39,481 nucleotides of DNA from contig CAKTUH010000007.1 in the NCBI GenBank assembly GCA_934621885.1, positions 1 through 39,481 on the forward strand, read 5' to 3'. Below the pieces are notes generated by a model. It was not told the origin of the DNA, did no database searches, and saw only the letters and a program-made list of their open reading frames with translations. Made by a program: the position numbers and the translations under genes. The stretch comes from an uncultured Collinsella sp. GTDB taxonomy: Bacteria; Actinomycetota; Coriobacteriia; Coriobacteriales; Coriobacteriaceae. Of the stretch, positions 23,314 to 31,984 are shown piece by piece (within the stretch, counting starts at the first letter, position 1; each line of letters begins with the position of its first letter).

Positions 23314-23685
23314 TTACGCCTCCTTTCGAGGAGCAACGACGACGGTGATGTGGGAAGTACGCTTCAGAATGCGAGAAGCGGAACCCTTGGCGCGGGGACG
23401 GATGCGCTTAAGCGTCGGACCCTCGTCAACATAGGCAGCGGCGACAACCAGGTTGTCGGCACGCAGACCGTTGTTGTTCTCGGCGTTCGCAACGGCGGAA
23501 CGGAGAACCTTCTCGACATCCACGGCGACGGCGCGGTCGCAGAAGTGGAGGATGTCGAAGGCCTGAGCGACAGGCTTACGGCGGATCAGATCGACCACCA
23601 GGCGGGCCTTGCTGGGGGAAACACGCACGTACTTAGCGACGGCGCGAACCTCGGTGGCCTCAGTTTCAATAGACTTAGTTGCCAT
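23314..23685 (-). CDS. rplV: 50S ribosomal protein L22
   Basis: A 123-residue L22 lining the exit tunnel, with [16 protein letters not shown] and the C-terminal hairpin region [13 protein letters not shown]. Length is slightly above the E. coli form because of a short N-terminal extension. It lies in the standard order between rpsS and rpsC. Confidence 0.97.
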   Translation of the reverse strand: MATKSIETEATEVRAVAKYVRVSPSKARLVVDLIRRKPVAQAFDILHFCDRAVAVDVEKVLRSAVANAENNNGLRADNLVVAAAYVDEGPTLKRIRPRAKGSASRILKRTSHITVVVAPRKEA

Positions 23686-23699
23686 TTACGGTTAACCCC

Positions 23700-23960
23700 C
23701 TATTTGGCCTTGTGGCCACGGAACGTACGAGTCGGCGCGAACTCGCCGAGCTTGTGACCAACCATGGACTCGGTAACATACACGGGCACATGCTTGCGGC
23801 CGTCGTGGACGGCGATGGTGTGACCAACCATCTCGGGGAAGATGGTGGACGCGCGGGACCAGGTCTTCACGACGTCCTTCTTGCCAGCCTCGTTCATCGC
23901 GGTGATACGCGAGAGAAGGCGAGTCTCCACGAACGGGCCCTTTTTGAGACTTCTGCTCAT
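23700..23960 (-). CDS. rpsS: 30S ribosomal protein S19
   Basis: An 86-residue S19 starting [12 protein letters not shown], with FRGHKAK at the end. It is a head-domain protein near the P site. It is placed between rplB and rplV, as usual. Confidence 0.97.
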   Translation of the reverse strand: MSRSLKKGPFVETRLLSRITAMNEAGKKDVVKTWSRASTIFPEMVGHTIAVHDGRKHVPVYVTESMVGHKLGEFAPTRTFRGHKAK

Positions 23961-23992
23961 AAGTGCTTTCTCCTAAAACTCGGTATCCGAAA

Positions 23993-24823
23993 TTACTTCT
24001 TACGGCGACGAATGATGTGCTGGTTCGAGACCTTCTTCTTCTTGCGCGTACGAAGGCCCTTCGTCGGCTTACCCCAGGGGGTAACAGAGGGACGACCAGA
24101 GGTGTGGTTCTTGCCCTCGCCACCGCCGTGCGGGTGGTCGACAGGGTTCATGACGGTACCGCGGACGGTCGGGCGCACGTTCATGTGACGCTTACGGCCG
24201 GCCTTGCCGATGACGATGTTGGCGTGATCGGCGTTGCCGACCTCACCGACGGTGGCGCGGCAGGTAACGAGGATGCGGCGCATCTCGGAGGAAGGCATAC
24301 GGACGATAGCGTACTTGCCCTCCTTACCCATCAGCTGGCAGGAGTTACCGGCGGAACGGGCGATAGCGGCGCCCTTGCCCGGCTGGAACTCGACGGCGTG
24401 GATGAGCGTACCGACGGGGATGTCGGCGAGGGGCAGAGCGTTGCCCGGCTTGATGTCGGCGTCAGAACCGGACATGATGGTCTGACCGACCTCGAGGCCC
24501 TTGGGGGCCAGGATGTAGCGCTTCTCACCGTCAGCGTAGTGCAGCAGAGCGATGCGAGCGGAACGGTTCGGATCGTACTCGATCGTGGCAACCTTGGCGG
24601 GCACGCCGTCCTTGTTGCGCTTGAAGTCGATCACGCGGTAACGACGCTTCACGCCGCCGCCCTGGTGGCGGGTGGTGATGCGGCCGTTGTTGTTACGACC
24701 GGCCTTCTTGGGCAGGGGCTCGAGAAGAGACTTCTCGGGCTTGGTGCAGGTGATCTCGGAGAAGTCGGAGATCGTCTGCCAACGCCTACCAGCGGAGGTC
24801 GGCTTAAGGTGCTTTACAGCCAT
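23993..24823 (-). CDS. rplB: 50S ribosomal protein L2
   Basis: A 276-residue L2, needed for subunit joining and peptidyl transfer. It starts [15 protein letters not shown], holds GGGVKRRYR, and the conserved C-terminal histidine region is [12 protein letters not shown]. The start is set at 24823, after an AAAGGGA site, although the frame continues to 24898. The 179-bp spacer from rplW contains three hairpins and the shared 26-bp element, unusual inside this normally tight operon. Confidence 0.97.
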   Translation of the reverse strand: MAVKHLKPTSAGRRWQTISDFSEITCTKPEKSLLEPLPKKAGRNNNGRITTRHQGGGVKRRYRVIDFKRNKDGVPAKVATIEYDPNRSARIALLHYADGEKRYILAPKGLEVGQTIMSGSDADIKPGNALPLADIPVGTLIHAVEFQPGKGAAIARSAGNSCQLMGKEGKYAIVRMPSSEMRRILVTCRATVGEVGNADHANIVIGKAGRKRHMNVRPTVRGTVMNPVDHPHGGGEGKNHTSGRPSVTPWGKPTKGLRTRKKKKVSNQHIIRRRKK

Positions 24824-24853
24824 TACAATCCCTTTCAATAGGAATCCGTTAGC

Positions 24854-24984
24854 CATCGCAGACAGGGATTCGAGGTTCTGCCTCGGGTGCGATGACACCG
24901 GACGTATACACGGTTCCGGGCGTGTCCATTTTATACGCCCAAAACCTTGAGCTCCCGCCTCCCCTATTTGGGAGGCATGAGCTC
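24854..24984 (-). promoter_or_regulatory. Three-hairpin leader of rplB
   Basis: Three consecutive dyads fill the rplW-rplB spacer. They are 24949-24984 (GAGCTC with inner GCCTCCC/GGGAGGC), 24912-24946 (GGTT and GGGCGT with ACGCCC and AACC) and 24854-24894 (CATCGCA/TGCGATG with inner CGAGG/CCTCG). The middle dyad overlaps the 26-bp element (24904-24929) that recurs upstream of rplC. A separate L2 control point is inferred. Confidence 0.5.
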
Positions 24985-25002
24985 ACTCAACAGCAGCGAG
25001 TC

Positions 25003-25290
25003 TTAGGCCTGGTTGCCAAAGACCTCGATGGTGTCGCCCTCGGCCAGCGTGACGATGGCCTTCTTCCAAGAACGGGTCTTGCCGGCGACATAGCGCACGC
25101 GCTTGGTCTTGGGCTTGACCGTCAGGGTGTTCACGCGAACGACCTTGACGCCGAAGATCTCCTCGACAGCGTCCTTGATCTGATACTTGTTAGCATCCTT
25201 GGCGACCTCGAACGTGTACTTGTTCAGCTCCATGCCGGAGAAGGAACGCTCGGACACGATCGGACGGATGATGATCTCGTGGGCGGTCAT
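25003..25290 (-). CDS. rplW: 50S ribosomal protein L23
   Basis: A 95-residue L23, docking site for trigger factor and SRP at the tunnel exit. It has IIRPIVSERS near the start and KTKRVRYVAGKTRSWKKAIV. Its ATG directly follows the rplD stop (TAAATG). Confidence 0.97.
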   Translation of the reverse strand: MTAHEIIIRPIVSERSFSGMELNKYTFEVAKDANKYQIKDAVEEIFGVKVVRVNTLTVKPKTKRVRYVAGKTRSWKKAIVTLAEGDTIEVFGNQA

Positions 25291-25917
25291 TTATGCAAGC
25301 ACCTCCCCGAAGTGAGCGGCGATGTCGGCGGGCATCAGCACAGCGTTGTTGTTGACGAGATCGTAGGTGTTGGCCTCGTCGGCAGTGATGATGAACGTCT
25401 TGGGAATGTTGCGGAACGACAGGTAGGCGTTGACGTCCTCATCGCGAACGATGATGGTCAGACGCTTACCCTCAAGGCCGAGAGCCTTGAGCATGGCGAC
25501 GGCAGCCTTGGTGGAAGGCTTCTCGAAGCCGTAGTCGTCGACGAGCACGAGCTCGCCATCGGCCAGCTTGGCGGACAGCGCGGAGCGCATAGCCAGCTTG
25601 ACCTCCTTGTTGTTCATACGCTTAGCGTACGAACGGGGCTTGGGGGCGAAGACAACGCCACCGTGACGCCACTGGGCAGCACGGATGGAACCCTGGCGGG
25701 CACGGCCGGTGCCCTTCTGACGCCAAGGCTTCTTGCCGCCACCGGAAACCTCAGAGCGACCCTTAGCAGACTGGGTGCCCTGACGCCAAGAGGCCATCTG
25801 GCACTTGACGATGTGGTGCATAACGTGGATGTTCGGCTCGATGCCGTACACCTCAGCGGCGAGCTCGGCCTCGGCGACCTTCTTGCCCTCGCTGTTCTTT
25901 ACTTCAAACTTTGCCAT
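25291..25917 (-). CDS. rplD: 50S ribosomal protein L4
   Basis: A 208-residue L4 with WRQKGTGRARQGSIRAA (the extended loop) and VDDYGFEKPSTKA. Besides its tunnel role, L4 represses the S10 operon leader in E. coli; here it is the best candidate to act on the rplC leader, by analogy only. The start follows AAGGAG. Confidence 0.97.
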   Translation of the reverse strand: MAKFEVKNSEGKKVAEAELAAEVYGIEPNIHVMHHIVKCQMASWRQGTQSAKGRSEVSGGGKKPWRQKGTGRARQGSIRAAQWRHGGVVFAPKPRSYAKRMNNKEVKLAMRSALSAKLADGELVLVDDYGFEKPSTKAAVAMLKALGLEGKRLTIIVRDEDVNAYLSFRNIPKTFIITADEANTYDLVNNNAVLMPADIAAHFGEVLA

Positions 25918-25963
25918 TTAAGTGTTCTCCTTGGTATGACGCTGGGCTAAATGGGCTGGGCCC

Positions 25964-26584
25964 TTAGGCCATACGGATGGCGACGAGACCATTCTTGGCA
26001 CCCGGGACAGCGCCCTTGACCAAGATGAGGTTCTGCTCGGCATCGATGCGGACAACGGAAAGGTTCTTGACGGTAACGCGCTCGTTACCCATGTGACCGG
26101 CCATCTTGACGCCCTTGAGGACGCGCGCAGGATAGGCGCACTGACCGATAGAACCGGGGTGACGCTGGAAGTGAGAACCATGCGTCATAGGACCGCGGCG
26201 CTGACCCCAGCGCTTGATGCGACCCTGGAAGCCCTTACCCTTGGAGGTGCCGATGACGTCGACCTTCTCGACATCAGCGAAATCAGCGACGGTGACGACC
26301 TCGCCGACCTTGTGCTCCTCGCCGTTCTCGACGCGGACCTCACGAAGGAAGCGGACAGGCTCGACGCCAGCCTTGGCGAAGTGACCAGCCATGGGCTTGT
26401 TCACGTTCTTGGCCTTGATGTCGCCGAAACCGATCTGGACGGCGTCATAGCCGTCGGTTGCCTGAGTTTTAACCTGCGAGACAGCGCAGGGGCCAGCCTG
26501 GATGACCGTGACGGGAACGACGTTGTCGTCCTCGTCCCAAACCTGGGTCATGCCAATCTTGCGGCCGAGAATCATGCTGATCAA
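25964..26584 (-). CDS. rplC: 50S ribosomal protein L3
   Basis: A 206-residue L3 near the peptidyl transferase centre, with [10 protein letters not shown] at the start, [19 protein letters not shown] and [11 protein letters not shown] at the end. Two starts are possible. TTG 26584 gives [11 protein letters not shown], of usual family length, with GGGA 7 nt upstream. ATG 26575 has no site in register. TTG is preferred. It is the first gene of the operon; rpsJ, which normally comes first, is absent. Confidence 0.95.
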   Translation of the reverse strand: MISMILGRKIGMTQVWDEDDNVVPVTVIQAGPCAVSQVKTQATDGYDAVQIGFGDIKAKNVNKPMAGHFAKAGVEPVRFLREVRVENGEEHKVGEVVTVADFADVEKVDVIGTSKGKGFQGRIKRWGQRRGPMTHGSHFQRHPGSIGQCAYPARVLKGVKMAGHMGNERVTVKNLSVVRIDAEQNLILVKGAVPGAKNGLVAIRMA

Positions 26585-26794
26585 GATATGATCCCAACTC
26601 TCGCGTGGTCTTGGGACAATGCGTACACCACCGAGCGTACGCCCCTAGAGGACCACTACTTACACGACGTGCTCCCCAGCCTTGTATTTCGCCCGGACTA
26701 CCTGACAACCCTATTAAGCAGGCATTTTGTCCAGCCAGAATACTCCCCTGGTTACACACAGCTGTTTAGTATACACGGCTGCGGGCGTATCCAT
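26584..26794 (-). promoter_or_regulatory. Leader region of the rplC operon
   Basis: A TATACT box (complement of 26768-26773) would start a leader of about 175 nt, but its -35 is poor. The leader contains a GCGTAC/GTACGC hairpin (26621-26626 with 26637-26642) and a TCCCAA/TTGGGA hairpin (26592-26597 with 26611-26616) that buries the GGGA ribosome site of the TTG start. The element at 26769-26794 matches 24904-24929 at 23 of 26 bases. Confidence 0.45.
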
Positions 26795-26841
26795 CGAGAT
26801 TCATATTTCACTCACATTGTTTACGCAGGTAAAGTGCGTGG

Positions 26842-26998
26842 AGTCCCCTGGGCTTGGCAGAGGGCCGGCGAAATATATTAAGTTTGCTGCTCTACAGTCC
26901 TGCGCAAGACGGAAAGCACATTAAGTGCTTTCCTTTGCGTGCGGAACTCGCGACAAACTTAATATATTTCGCCGGCCCTCTGCCAAGCTCGGGGGACG
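26842..26998. repeat. Large inverted repeat upstream of the ribosomal operon
   Basis: Arms 26852-26886 and 26954-26988 are perfect 35-bp reverse complements. Pairing continues outwards to about 26842 and 26998 with two or three mismatches. The 67-bp centre is itself palindromic (GGAAAGCAC/GTGCTTTCC, plus CGCAA/TTGCG). Each arm holds a promoter-like TTGGCA-N16-TATTAA pointing inward. It has the shape of a MITE or a very long hairpin. No gene is seen from 26585 to 27033. Confidence 0.85.
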
Positions 26999-27033
26999 AC
27001 ACGTTGATGTCTGCTTAACTCTGCTCGCTCAGG

Positions 27034-27660
27034 CTAATGACTTTGTTGGGGATCCACTATTTGCTGGAGGGTGAACTTGCATTGTGAAGGTTCGCCTTCT
27101 TCTCCCAGCTCTTCCTCATCGAAATCGAAAATCATGATGGCGCAGTTGGGGAGTTTAGTTGGGAGTTTGAAGTCGGCTGGGGCGGCGGCTTTTATGAATT
27201 GGCGGCTGGCGCTGCCGTGGCTTACTGCTAGGAGGGTTTCGATGCCCTCGGCGCCCATGAGATTGGTGAGGGTGCCTACCATGCGCTCCTGTAGCGCCTG
27301 GCTTCCCTCTCCTCCGAAGGGGACTAAGTCCTCGCCCGGATCCCAGACGTCGGTGGGTAGCGCGTCGTGGGGGCCTTCTTCGAAGGTGCCGTAGCTGCGC
27401 TCGATGATGCCTTCGCAGGGCTCGACTGCTGTGTCCGGGCCGAGGAGCTCGCATGCGACGAGCTGAGCCGTGTCCATGGCTCGGCCTAAGGGCGAAGAGA
27501 CCACTTTGTCGGGGACGACGCCGTGGGCTTTGAGCCATGCGGCTGCCATTCCCGCTTGCTTGCGGCCCAGATCGGTCAACGGAGAATCGCAGCGGCCCTG
27601 GACGAGCTTTTTAACGTTGAATTCTGTCTGACCGTGGCGGAGTAGATATAGACGCTTCAT
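27034..27660 (-). CDS. Histidine phosphatase family protein
   Basis: A 208-residue phosphoglycerate-mutase-like phosphatase. The catalytic LRHGQTEFN is at 7-15, the partner AVSHGSASRQF lies further on, and a central glutamate region IIERSYGTFEEG is present. The substrate is unknown; relatives act on sugar phosphates, alpha-ribazole phosphate or phosphoglycerate. The start follows AAGGGGAG. It lies 39 bp after the CDF gene and is probably co-transcribed with it. Confidence 0.88.
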   Translation of the reverse strand: MKRLYLLRHGQTEFNVKKLVQGRCDSPLTDLGRKQAGMAAAWLKAHGVVPDKVVSSPLGRAMDTAQLVACELLGPDTAVEPCEGIIERSYGTFEEGPHDALPTDVWDPGEDLVPFGGEGSQALQERMVGTLTNLMGAEGIETLLAVSHGSASRQFIKAAAPADFKLPTKLPNCAIMIFDFDEEELGEEGEPSQCKFTLQQIVDPQQSH

Positions 27661-27699
27661 GCTCTCCCCTTCTGTATAACTTGCTTTGCTGGCACAGCC

Positions 27700-28854
27700 C
27701 TACTCGTGGGTATGGCCTACGTAGTCTTCGTCGATCGTGATCTTGGCAATCGACTTGGGATATTCGGATTCGACACGTTTCGCCAACGCGCGCTTTAGGT
27801 CCTCGGCGTTCATCGTCAAATCCGAGGGTCGCACGCAGTCAAAGATCACGTTGGTGTGCGTAGGACCCGGCACACAGCGTAGGTCGTGAACCGAAAGGCG
27901 GCTATCGATCTCTTGAGCCATAGCGTTGATGCGCAGACGCATGCTCGCCACCTTTGGATCGTCGGTCACGATGGGATCGTAATGGAGCGTGACGATCATA
28001 CCGTCTTCGTTCCTAAATGCCTGCTCGATGTTATCGAGCGTGTCGTGACTTTCCAGCGGGCTGGCCTCGGCCGCCATTTCGGCGTGGGCGCTTGCGAACT
28101 TTCTGCCCGGACCGTAATCGTGAACCATGAGGTCATGAACGCCCAAAACACCGGGGTAGCTCATGATCTTGCTGCGGATATGCTCGACAAGCTTGGGGTC
28201 GGGCGCCTGACCCAAAAGCGGGCTCACCGTATCTTGGATAAGCTCAAAGCCGCTCCAGCCAATATAGGCGCCAACGGCGAGTCCAACCCAGGCATCGAGG
28301 TTGATGCCTGTCACCTGCGAGACGATCGCGCATGCCAGAACGGCGCCCGTGGCAAGGACATCGTTCTTGGAATCCTGGGCGGTCGCGTGCAGCGTCTCGG
28401 ACTCAATGCGATCGCCGAGCTTTTGGTTGAGCGCCGCCATCCACAGCTTAACGACCATCGACAGCGCCAAAACCGCCACCAGGGCAAGCGAGAACTCGAC
28501 GGGCTCGGGGTGGACGATGCGCTCCACCGAGGACTTCACCAGCTCAACGCCGATGAGCAGTACGAGCGCCGCCACGACCAGACCGGAGAGATACTCGTAG
28601 CGACCGTGGCCGTAGGGGTGCTCGGGGTCTGCCGGCTTGCTCGCCAGCTTAAAGCCCAGGACGCTCACGATATTCGAGCTGGCATCGGACAGGTTGTTCA
28701 TGGCGTCCGCCACGATCGAGACCGATCCCGACACCACGCCGATGGCACCCTTTGCAGCACAAAGCGCCACATTGGCAACGATGCACACCATGCCCGTCAG
28801 CGTGCCCACGCGCGCACGGTCGCCCTGCGCACGCTTAACAATCCACTCGACCAT
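27700..28854 (-). CDS. Cation diffusion facilitator family metal exporter
   Basis: A 384-residue CDF protein with an N-terminal block of about six membrane segments (roughly 20-215) and a cytoplasmic C-terminal domain. The TM2 site reads SIVADAMNNLSD (NxxxD, with Asp50 and Asp57) and the TM5 site AQDSKNDV (DxxxD). Such aspartate/asparagine-rich sites are typical of manganese-type CDFs (MntE-like) more than of zinc types with HxxxD; this is an inference. The C-terminus is longer than in minimal CDFs (about 110 residues beyond the first ferredoxin-like unit). GGGGGCGG lies ahead of the ATG. It exports metal from the cytoplasm. Confidence 0.88.
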   Translation of the reverse strand: MVEWIVKRAQGDRARVGTLTGMVCIVANVALCAAKGAIGVVSGSVSIVADAMNNLSDASSNIVSVLGFKLASKPADPEHPYGHGRYEYLSGLVVAALVLLIGVELVKSSVERIVHPEPVEFSLALVAVLALSMVVKLWMAALNQKLGDRIESETLHATAQDSKNDVLATGAVLACAIVSQVTGINLDAWVGLAVGAYIGWSGFELIQDTVSPLLGQAPDPKLVEHIRSKIMSYPGVLGVHDLMVHDYGPGRKFASAHAEMAAEASPLESHDTLDNIEQAFRNEDGMIVTLHYDPIVTDDPKVASMRLRINAMAQEIDSRLSVHDLRCVPGPTHTNVIFDCVRPSDLTMNAEDLKRALAKRVESEYPKSIAKITIDEDYVGHTHE

Positions 28855-28933
28855 CTACATCCGCCCCCACGGTACTACCTATATATCTATTGCTCAAACG
28901 GATTGTAGTGTAGCCACTTTGCCCCACAGATAC

Positions 28934-28967
28934 AAAAAGGCCGCAACCCACACGGGCCACGACCTTG
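28934..28967 (-). terminator. Terminator after the PTS EIIC gene
   Basis: On the minus strand an imperfect stem (AAGG...CCTT with CG and GCCC/GGGT inner pairs) is followed by five T (complement of 28934-28938). It lies about 40 bp past the EIIC stop. Confidence 0.6.
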
Positions 28968-29004
28968 GAATGTGCCATGCGGGACTGCCCCTTTGTCGAT
29001 CGAT

Positions 29005-30219
29005 TTATGCGCTTGCTTCGGCCGTGCTCTTCGAGGTTTCGCGCGAATCGGCCCCGTCTTCTGTCGCCTGTCCCTTCGCCGGCACCACGCCAAAGCAGTA
29101 GCTCAGCGCCGCAGACACCGCAAATGCCACACCGCCGGCGGCGCAGCACCACAGCAGGTTCGAGATGCCGCCCGTGGCAAAGCCAATGACCATGAGGACA
29201 TTCGTCATGCCGATGGTATAGGCCGTAACGTGGCCCACGGCCGCAACAAGGCCTCCGACGGCGCCGCCAATGGCCATGCACGTCAGGCACCTGCCATATT
29301 TAAAGCCGCAACCGTACAGCGCCGGCTCGCTTACGCCGCCAAGAACACCCGAGATTGAATAGCCCAGCATGAGCGCCTTCTCGTCCTTATCCGCAACGCG
29401 AAGCGACGCGCCAAAGGGCATGCCCCAAACGGCGAACGTTGCCATCGTCGCGGCGATCAGAATGCACGAATCCGTTCCCACACTCATAAACTGCGCATAG
29501 GCGAGCGATAGGACAACGTTGCTGACGCCGGCGATCTTAAGAAACTCCCAGCCCGCGGCAAGCCCCATGAGCGTGAGCAGCGACACGATGCCACCGGAAT
29601 TGCCAAGCATAAACATAAGCTGGCCCAACAGCATGCCTAGATAGCTGCCCGCCGGCGCCGTAATACACAGCGCAACCGGAACCATGACGAGCATGGTTGC
29701 AAACGGAACGAACGAAAACGCCACGGCCTTAGGGATAACGCGCTGAAAGAAACACTCCACTCGCCATAACACGGGCACCGAAATGAGAACCGGAATAACA
29801 GTCGTCGTGTAATCGTTGACCGGCGCGGGAAGCAGACCATATACGGAAGTCATCGATGCCCCCGTCGTCGAAGCGGCATCGACGAGCTTAAGCAAATCGG
29901 GCGCAATCAATACGCCGCCCAGCATCATGCCCAGCTGCTCCGAGCAACCGAGCTGGCGGGCGGCCGCCCAACCAAGATAAATGGGCAAAAAGTAGTAGCC
30001 GGCGTTATAGAGCCAGCTGTAGAACAGGCGATAGATTTCGGAATCGGCAGACCACAGGCCCAGCATGCCTTCGCCCATAATGACGGCGACGGTGCGGAAC
30101 AATGCCGCGCAGACAATAAACGGCAGCGCCGACATCATGCTTTTGGACAGATAGTCCACCACGGCCATGGCGTTTGATGAAACCGTCGTTGTAAACGAGG
30201 TGTTAGAAACTTGTGACAT
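29005..30219 (-). CDS. PTS transporter subunit EIIC (glucose/beta-glucoside superfamily), orphan
   Basis: A 404-residue integral membrane sugar-channel domain with about ten hydrophobic segments. It has the EIIC hallmark GVSEPALYGCGF (compare G-[IV]-x-EPA-[IL]-YG in BglF-type permeases) and YYFLPIYLGWAAARQLG early on. No EIIB or EIIA domain is fused or adjacent, so phosphotransfer would need partners elsewhere. The tail ends in a soluble, charged stretch. The start is set at ATG 30219 (MSQVSNTSF); the longer frame upstream runs into accDA. It lies 40 bp after the fatty-acid operon, separated by a hairpin. Sugar specificity cannot be told. Confidence 0.85.
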   Translation of the reverse strand: MSQVSNTSFTTTVSSNAMAVVDYLSKSMMSALPFIVCAALFRTVAVIMGEGMLGLWSADSEIYRLFYSWLYNAGYYFLPIYLGWAAARQLGCSEQLGMMLGGVLIAPDLLKLVDAASTTGASMTSVYGLLPAPVNDYTTTVIPVLISVPVLWRVECFFQRVIPKAVAFSFVPFATMLVMVPVALCITAPAGSYLGMLLGQLMFMLGNSGGIVSLLTLMGLAAGWEFLKIAGVSNVVLSLAYAQFMSVGTDSCILIAATMATFAVWGMPFGASLRVADKDEKALMLGYSISGVLGGVSEPALYGCGFKYGRCLTCMAIGGAVGGLVAAVGHVTAYTIGMTNVLMVIGFATGGISNLLWCCAAGGVAFAVSAALSYCFGVVPAKGQATEDGADSRETSKSTAEASA

Positions 30220-30230
30220 GGAACGCCTTT

Positions 30231-30266
30231 CCCAATGTGACATGCGGACTGTCCCTTTGTCACATC
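30231..30266. repeat. Short palindrome between accDA and the EIIC gene
   Basis: ATGTGACA and TGTCACAT arms enclose AAAGGGACAGTCCGCA on the minus strand. There is no T tract, so termination would be weak. It belongs to the same GGGACAG-type hairpin group as 18151-18190 and a degraded copy at 28975-29000. Confidence 0.6.
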
Positions 30267-31984
30267 GTGCGGTACCGACCGATTGTGCGGTACTTTTCGT
30301 AGCGGAGGTTTGTGAGGGTCGCGTCGTCGAGCTGCCCAAGCGTATCGAAGGCATCAAATGCCGAGGATATGACGGCGCCGGCGATCTCCTCATGCGACAG
30401 GCCCCTATCGTCAACGATGCCGTCGATGATGCCGAGCGCCAGCAGATCGGGGGCCGTGAGTTTAAGCGCCTCGGCAGCCTCATTCGCGCGCTCGGTATCC
30501 TTCCACAGGATCGACGCACAGGCCTCGGGGCTCACGACCGAATAGGCCGAGCTCGAGAGCATCAGGATGCGGTCGGCCACGGACAGCGCCAGCGCGCCAC
30601 CAGAGCCGCCCTCGCCTGTCACCACCGAGACAATCGGCGTCTTAAGGCCGCTCATCTCCATGAGATTCTGGGCAATCGCCTCGCCCTGGCCGCGCTCCTC
30701 GGCACCGATGCCGCAAAACGCGCCCGAAGTATCAACCAGGCACAGAACCGGCCGGCCAAATTTCTCGGCTTGGTGCATCAGGCGACGTGCCTTGCGGTAG
30801 CCCTCGGGATGTGCCATACCAAAGTTGTGACGCATGCGCTCTTTGGTCGTGGTGCCGCGCTCGATGGCGATGACCGTTACGGGGCGTCCGTCTTTCCAGC
30901 CAATGCCAGCCACCACAGCAGCGTCGTCGCCAAAGTAGCGGTCCCCGTGCAGCTCCACAAATCCATCCAGGCCCAGCGAGATCATCTCACCTGCCGTGGC
31001 GCGATCTGCCGAGCGGGTCTGCTTGACAATCTCGAGCGCGGTTTTTGGTGCGGCCGAGCGCTTGAACAAGTGTCCCAACTTTTTGCCGCGGCGACCCGTA
31101 TGCACGATCTCATGCGGTGCCCCCAGGACGGGCGCGTGCCCTTCGTGCAGCGCCAGCAGCTCGCCTACCGTGAGCGCAATCTCGCCACGCGGAACAACGG
31201 CATCGCAAAAGCCGTGCTCCAGCAAAAACTCGGAGCGCTGGAATCCCTTGGGCAGGCGCTTGTGCATGTTCTGCTCGATCACGCGCGGGCCGGCAAATGC
31301 CGTCAGGGCATCGGGCTCGGCCAGGATAATGTCGCCCTCCATGGCAAAGCTCGCGGTTACACCTCCGGTCGTGGGGTCGGTGAGCACCGTGATATACAGA
31401 CCGCCCGCCTCGCTGTGGCGCCTAACCGCCGCAGAAATCTTGGCCATCTGCATAAGCGACGTCACACCCTCTTGCATGCGCGCGCCGCCCGAAACGGTAA
31501 AACCGACAACCGGCAATCCCAGCTCGGTCGCACGCTCAAATGTGCGACAGATCTTCTCGCCCACCACGGAGCCCATCGAGCCCATCATAAAGTTGGCGTC
31601 CATAAAGAAGAGCGCCGTATCGCAACCGCAGATCTTGCCCCTGCCGCACACGACGGCATCGCGCTCGCCCGAACGCTCGCTCACGCTCTTGAGCTTGTCG
31701 GCATAGCCGGGAAACGAGAGGAAGTCCTCTGACGCCAGTTCGGCATCCCACTCCTCAAAGGTACCCGCGTCGACCGTCATGCGCATGCGCGCGCGACCGC
31801 TCACGCGAAAATGCTTGCCGCAACGGGGGCACACCTCGAGGTTGTCGTGCAGGCGTGCCTCATCTATCACACGGCGGCACTCCGGACACTTGATAAACAC
31901 GTGGCGCGCGGGAAACTCGGCGCACGACTCGGTTATCGGTCCCTCAAGGACATTGACCGTCTTCGCTTTTCTATTCATCAGCAT
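30260..31984 (-). CDS. accDA: Acetyl-CoA carboxylase carboxyltransferase, fused beta-alpha subunits
   Basis: A 574-residue single chain holding AccD then AccA, which transfers CO2 from carboxybiotin to acetyl-CoA to give malonyl-CoA. The AccD zinc finger is Cys33, Cys36, Cys52 and Cys55; SGGARMQEG marks the beta crotonase fold. The alpha half starts near 300 and holds LVDTSGAFCGIGAEERGQGEAIA. In E. coli these are two genes. ATG 31984 has GGGG at 7 nt, while an alternative ATG is at 31978; both overlap the accC end. It is the last gene of the fatty-acid operon. Confidence 0.95.
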   Translation of the reverse strand: MLMNRKAKTVNVLEGPITESCAEFPARHVFIKCPECRRVIDEARLHDNLEVCPRCGKHFRVSGRARMRMTVDAGTFEEWDAELASEDFLSFPGYADKLKSVSERSGERDAVVCGRGKICGCDTALFFMDANFMMGSMGSVVGEKICRTFERATELGLPVVGFTVSGGARMQEGVTSLMQMAKISAAVRRHSEAGGLYITVLTDPTTGGVTASFAMEGDIILAEPDALTAFAGPRVIEQNMHKRLPKGFQRSEFLLEHGFCDAVVPRGEIALTVGELLALHEGHAPVLGAPHEIVHTGRRGKKLGHLFKRSAAPKTALEIVKQTRSADRATAGEMISLGLDGFVELHGDRYFGDDAAVVAGIGWKDGRPVTVIAIERGTTTKERMRHNFGMAHPEGYRKARRLMHQAEKFGRPVLCLVDTSGAFCGIGAEERGQGEAIAQNLMEMSGLKTPIVSVVTGEGGSGGALALSVADRILMLSSSAYSVVSPEACASILWKDTERANEAAEALKLTAPDLLALGIIDGIVDDRGLSHEEIAGAVISSAFDAFDTLGQLDDATLTNLRYEKYRTIGRYRTM

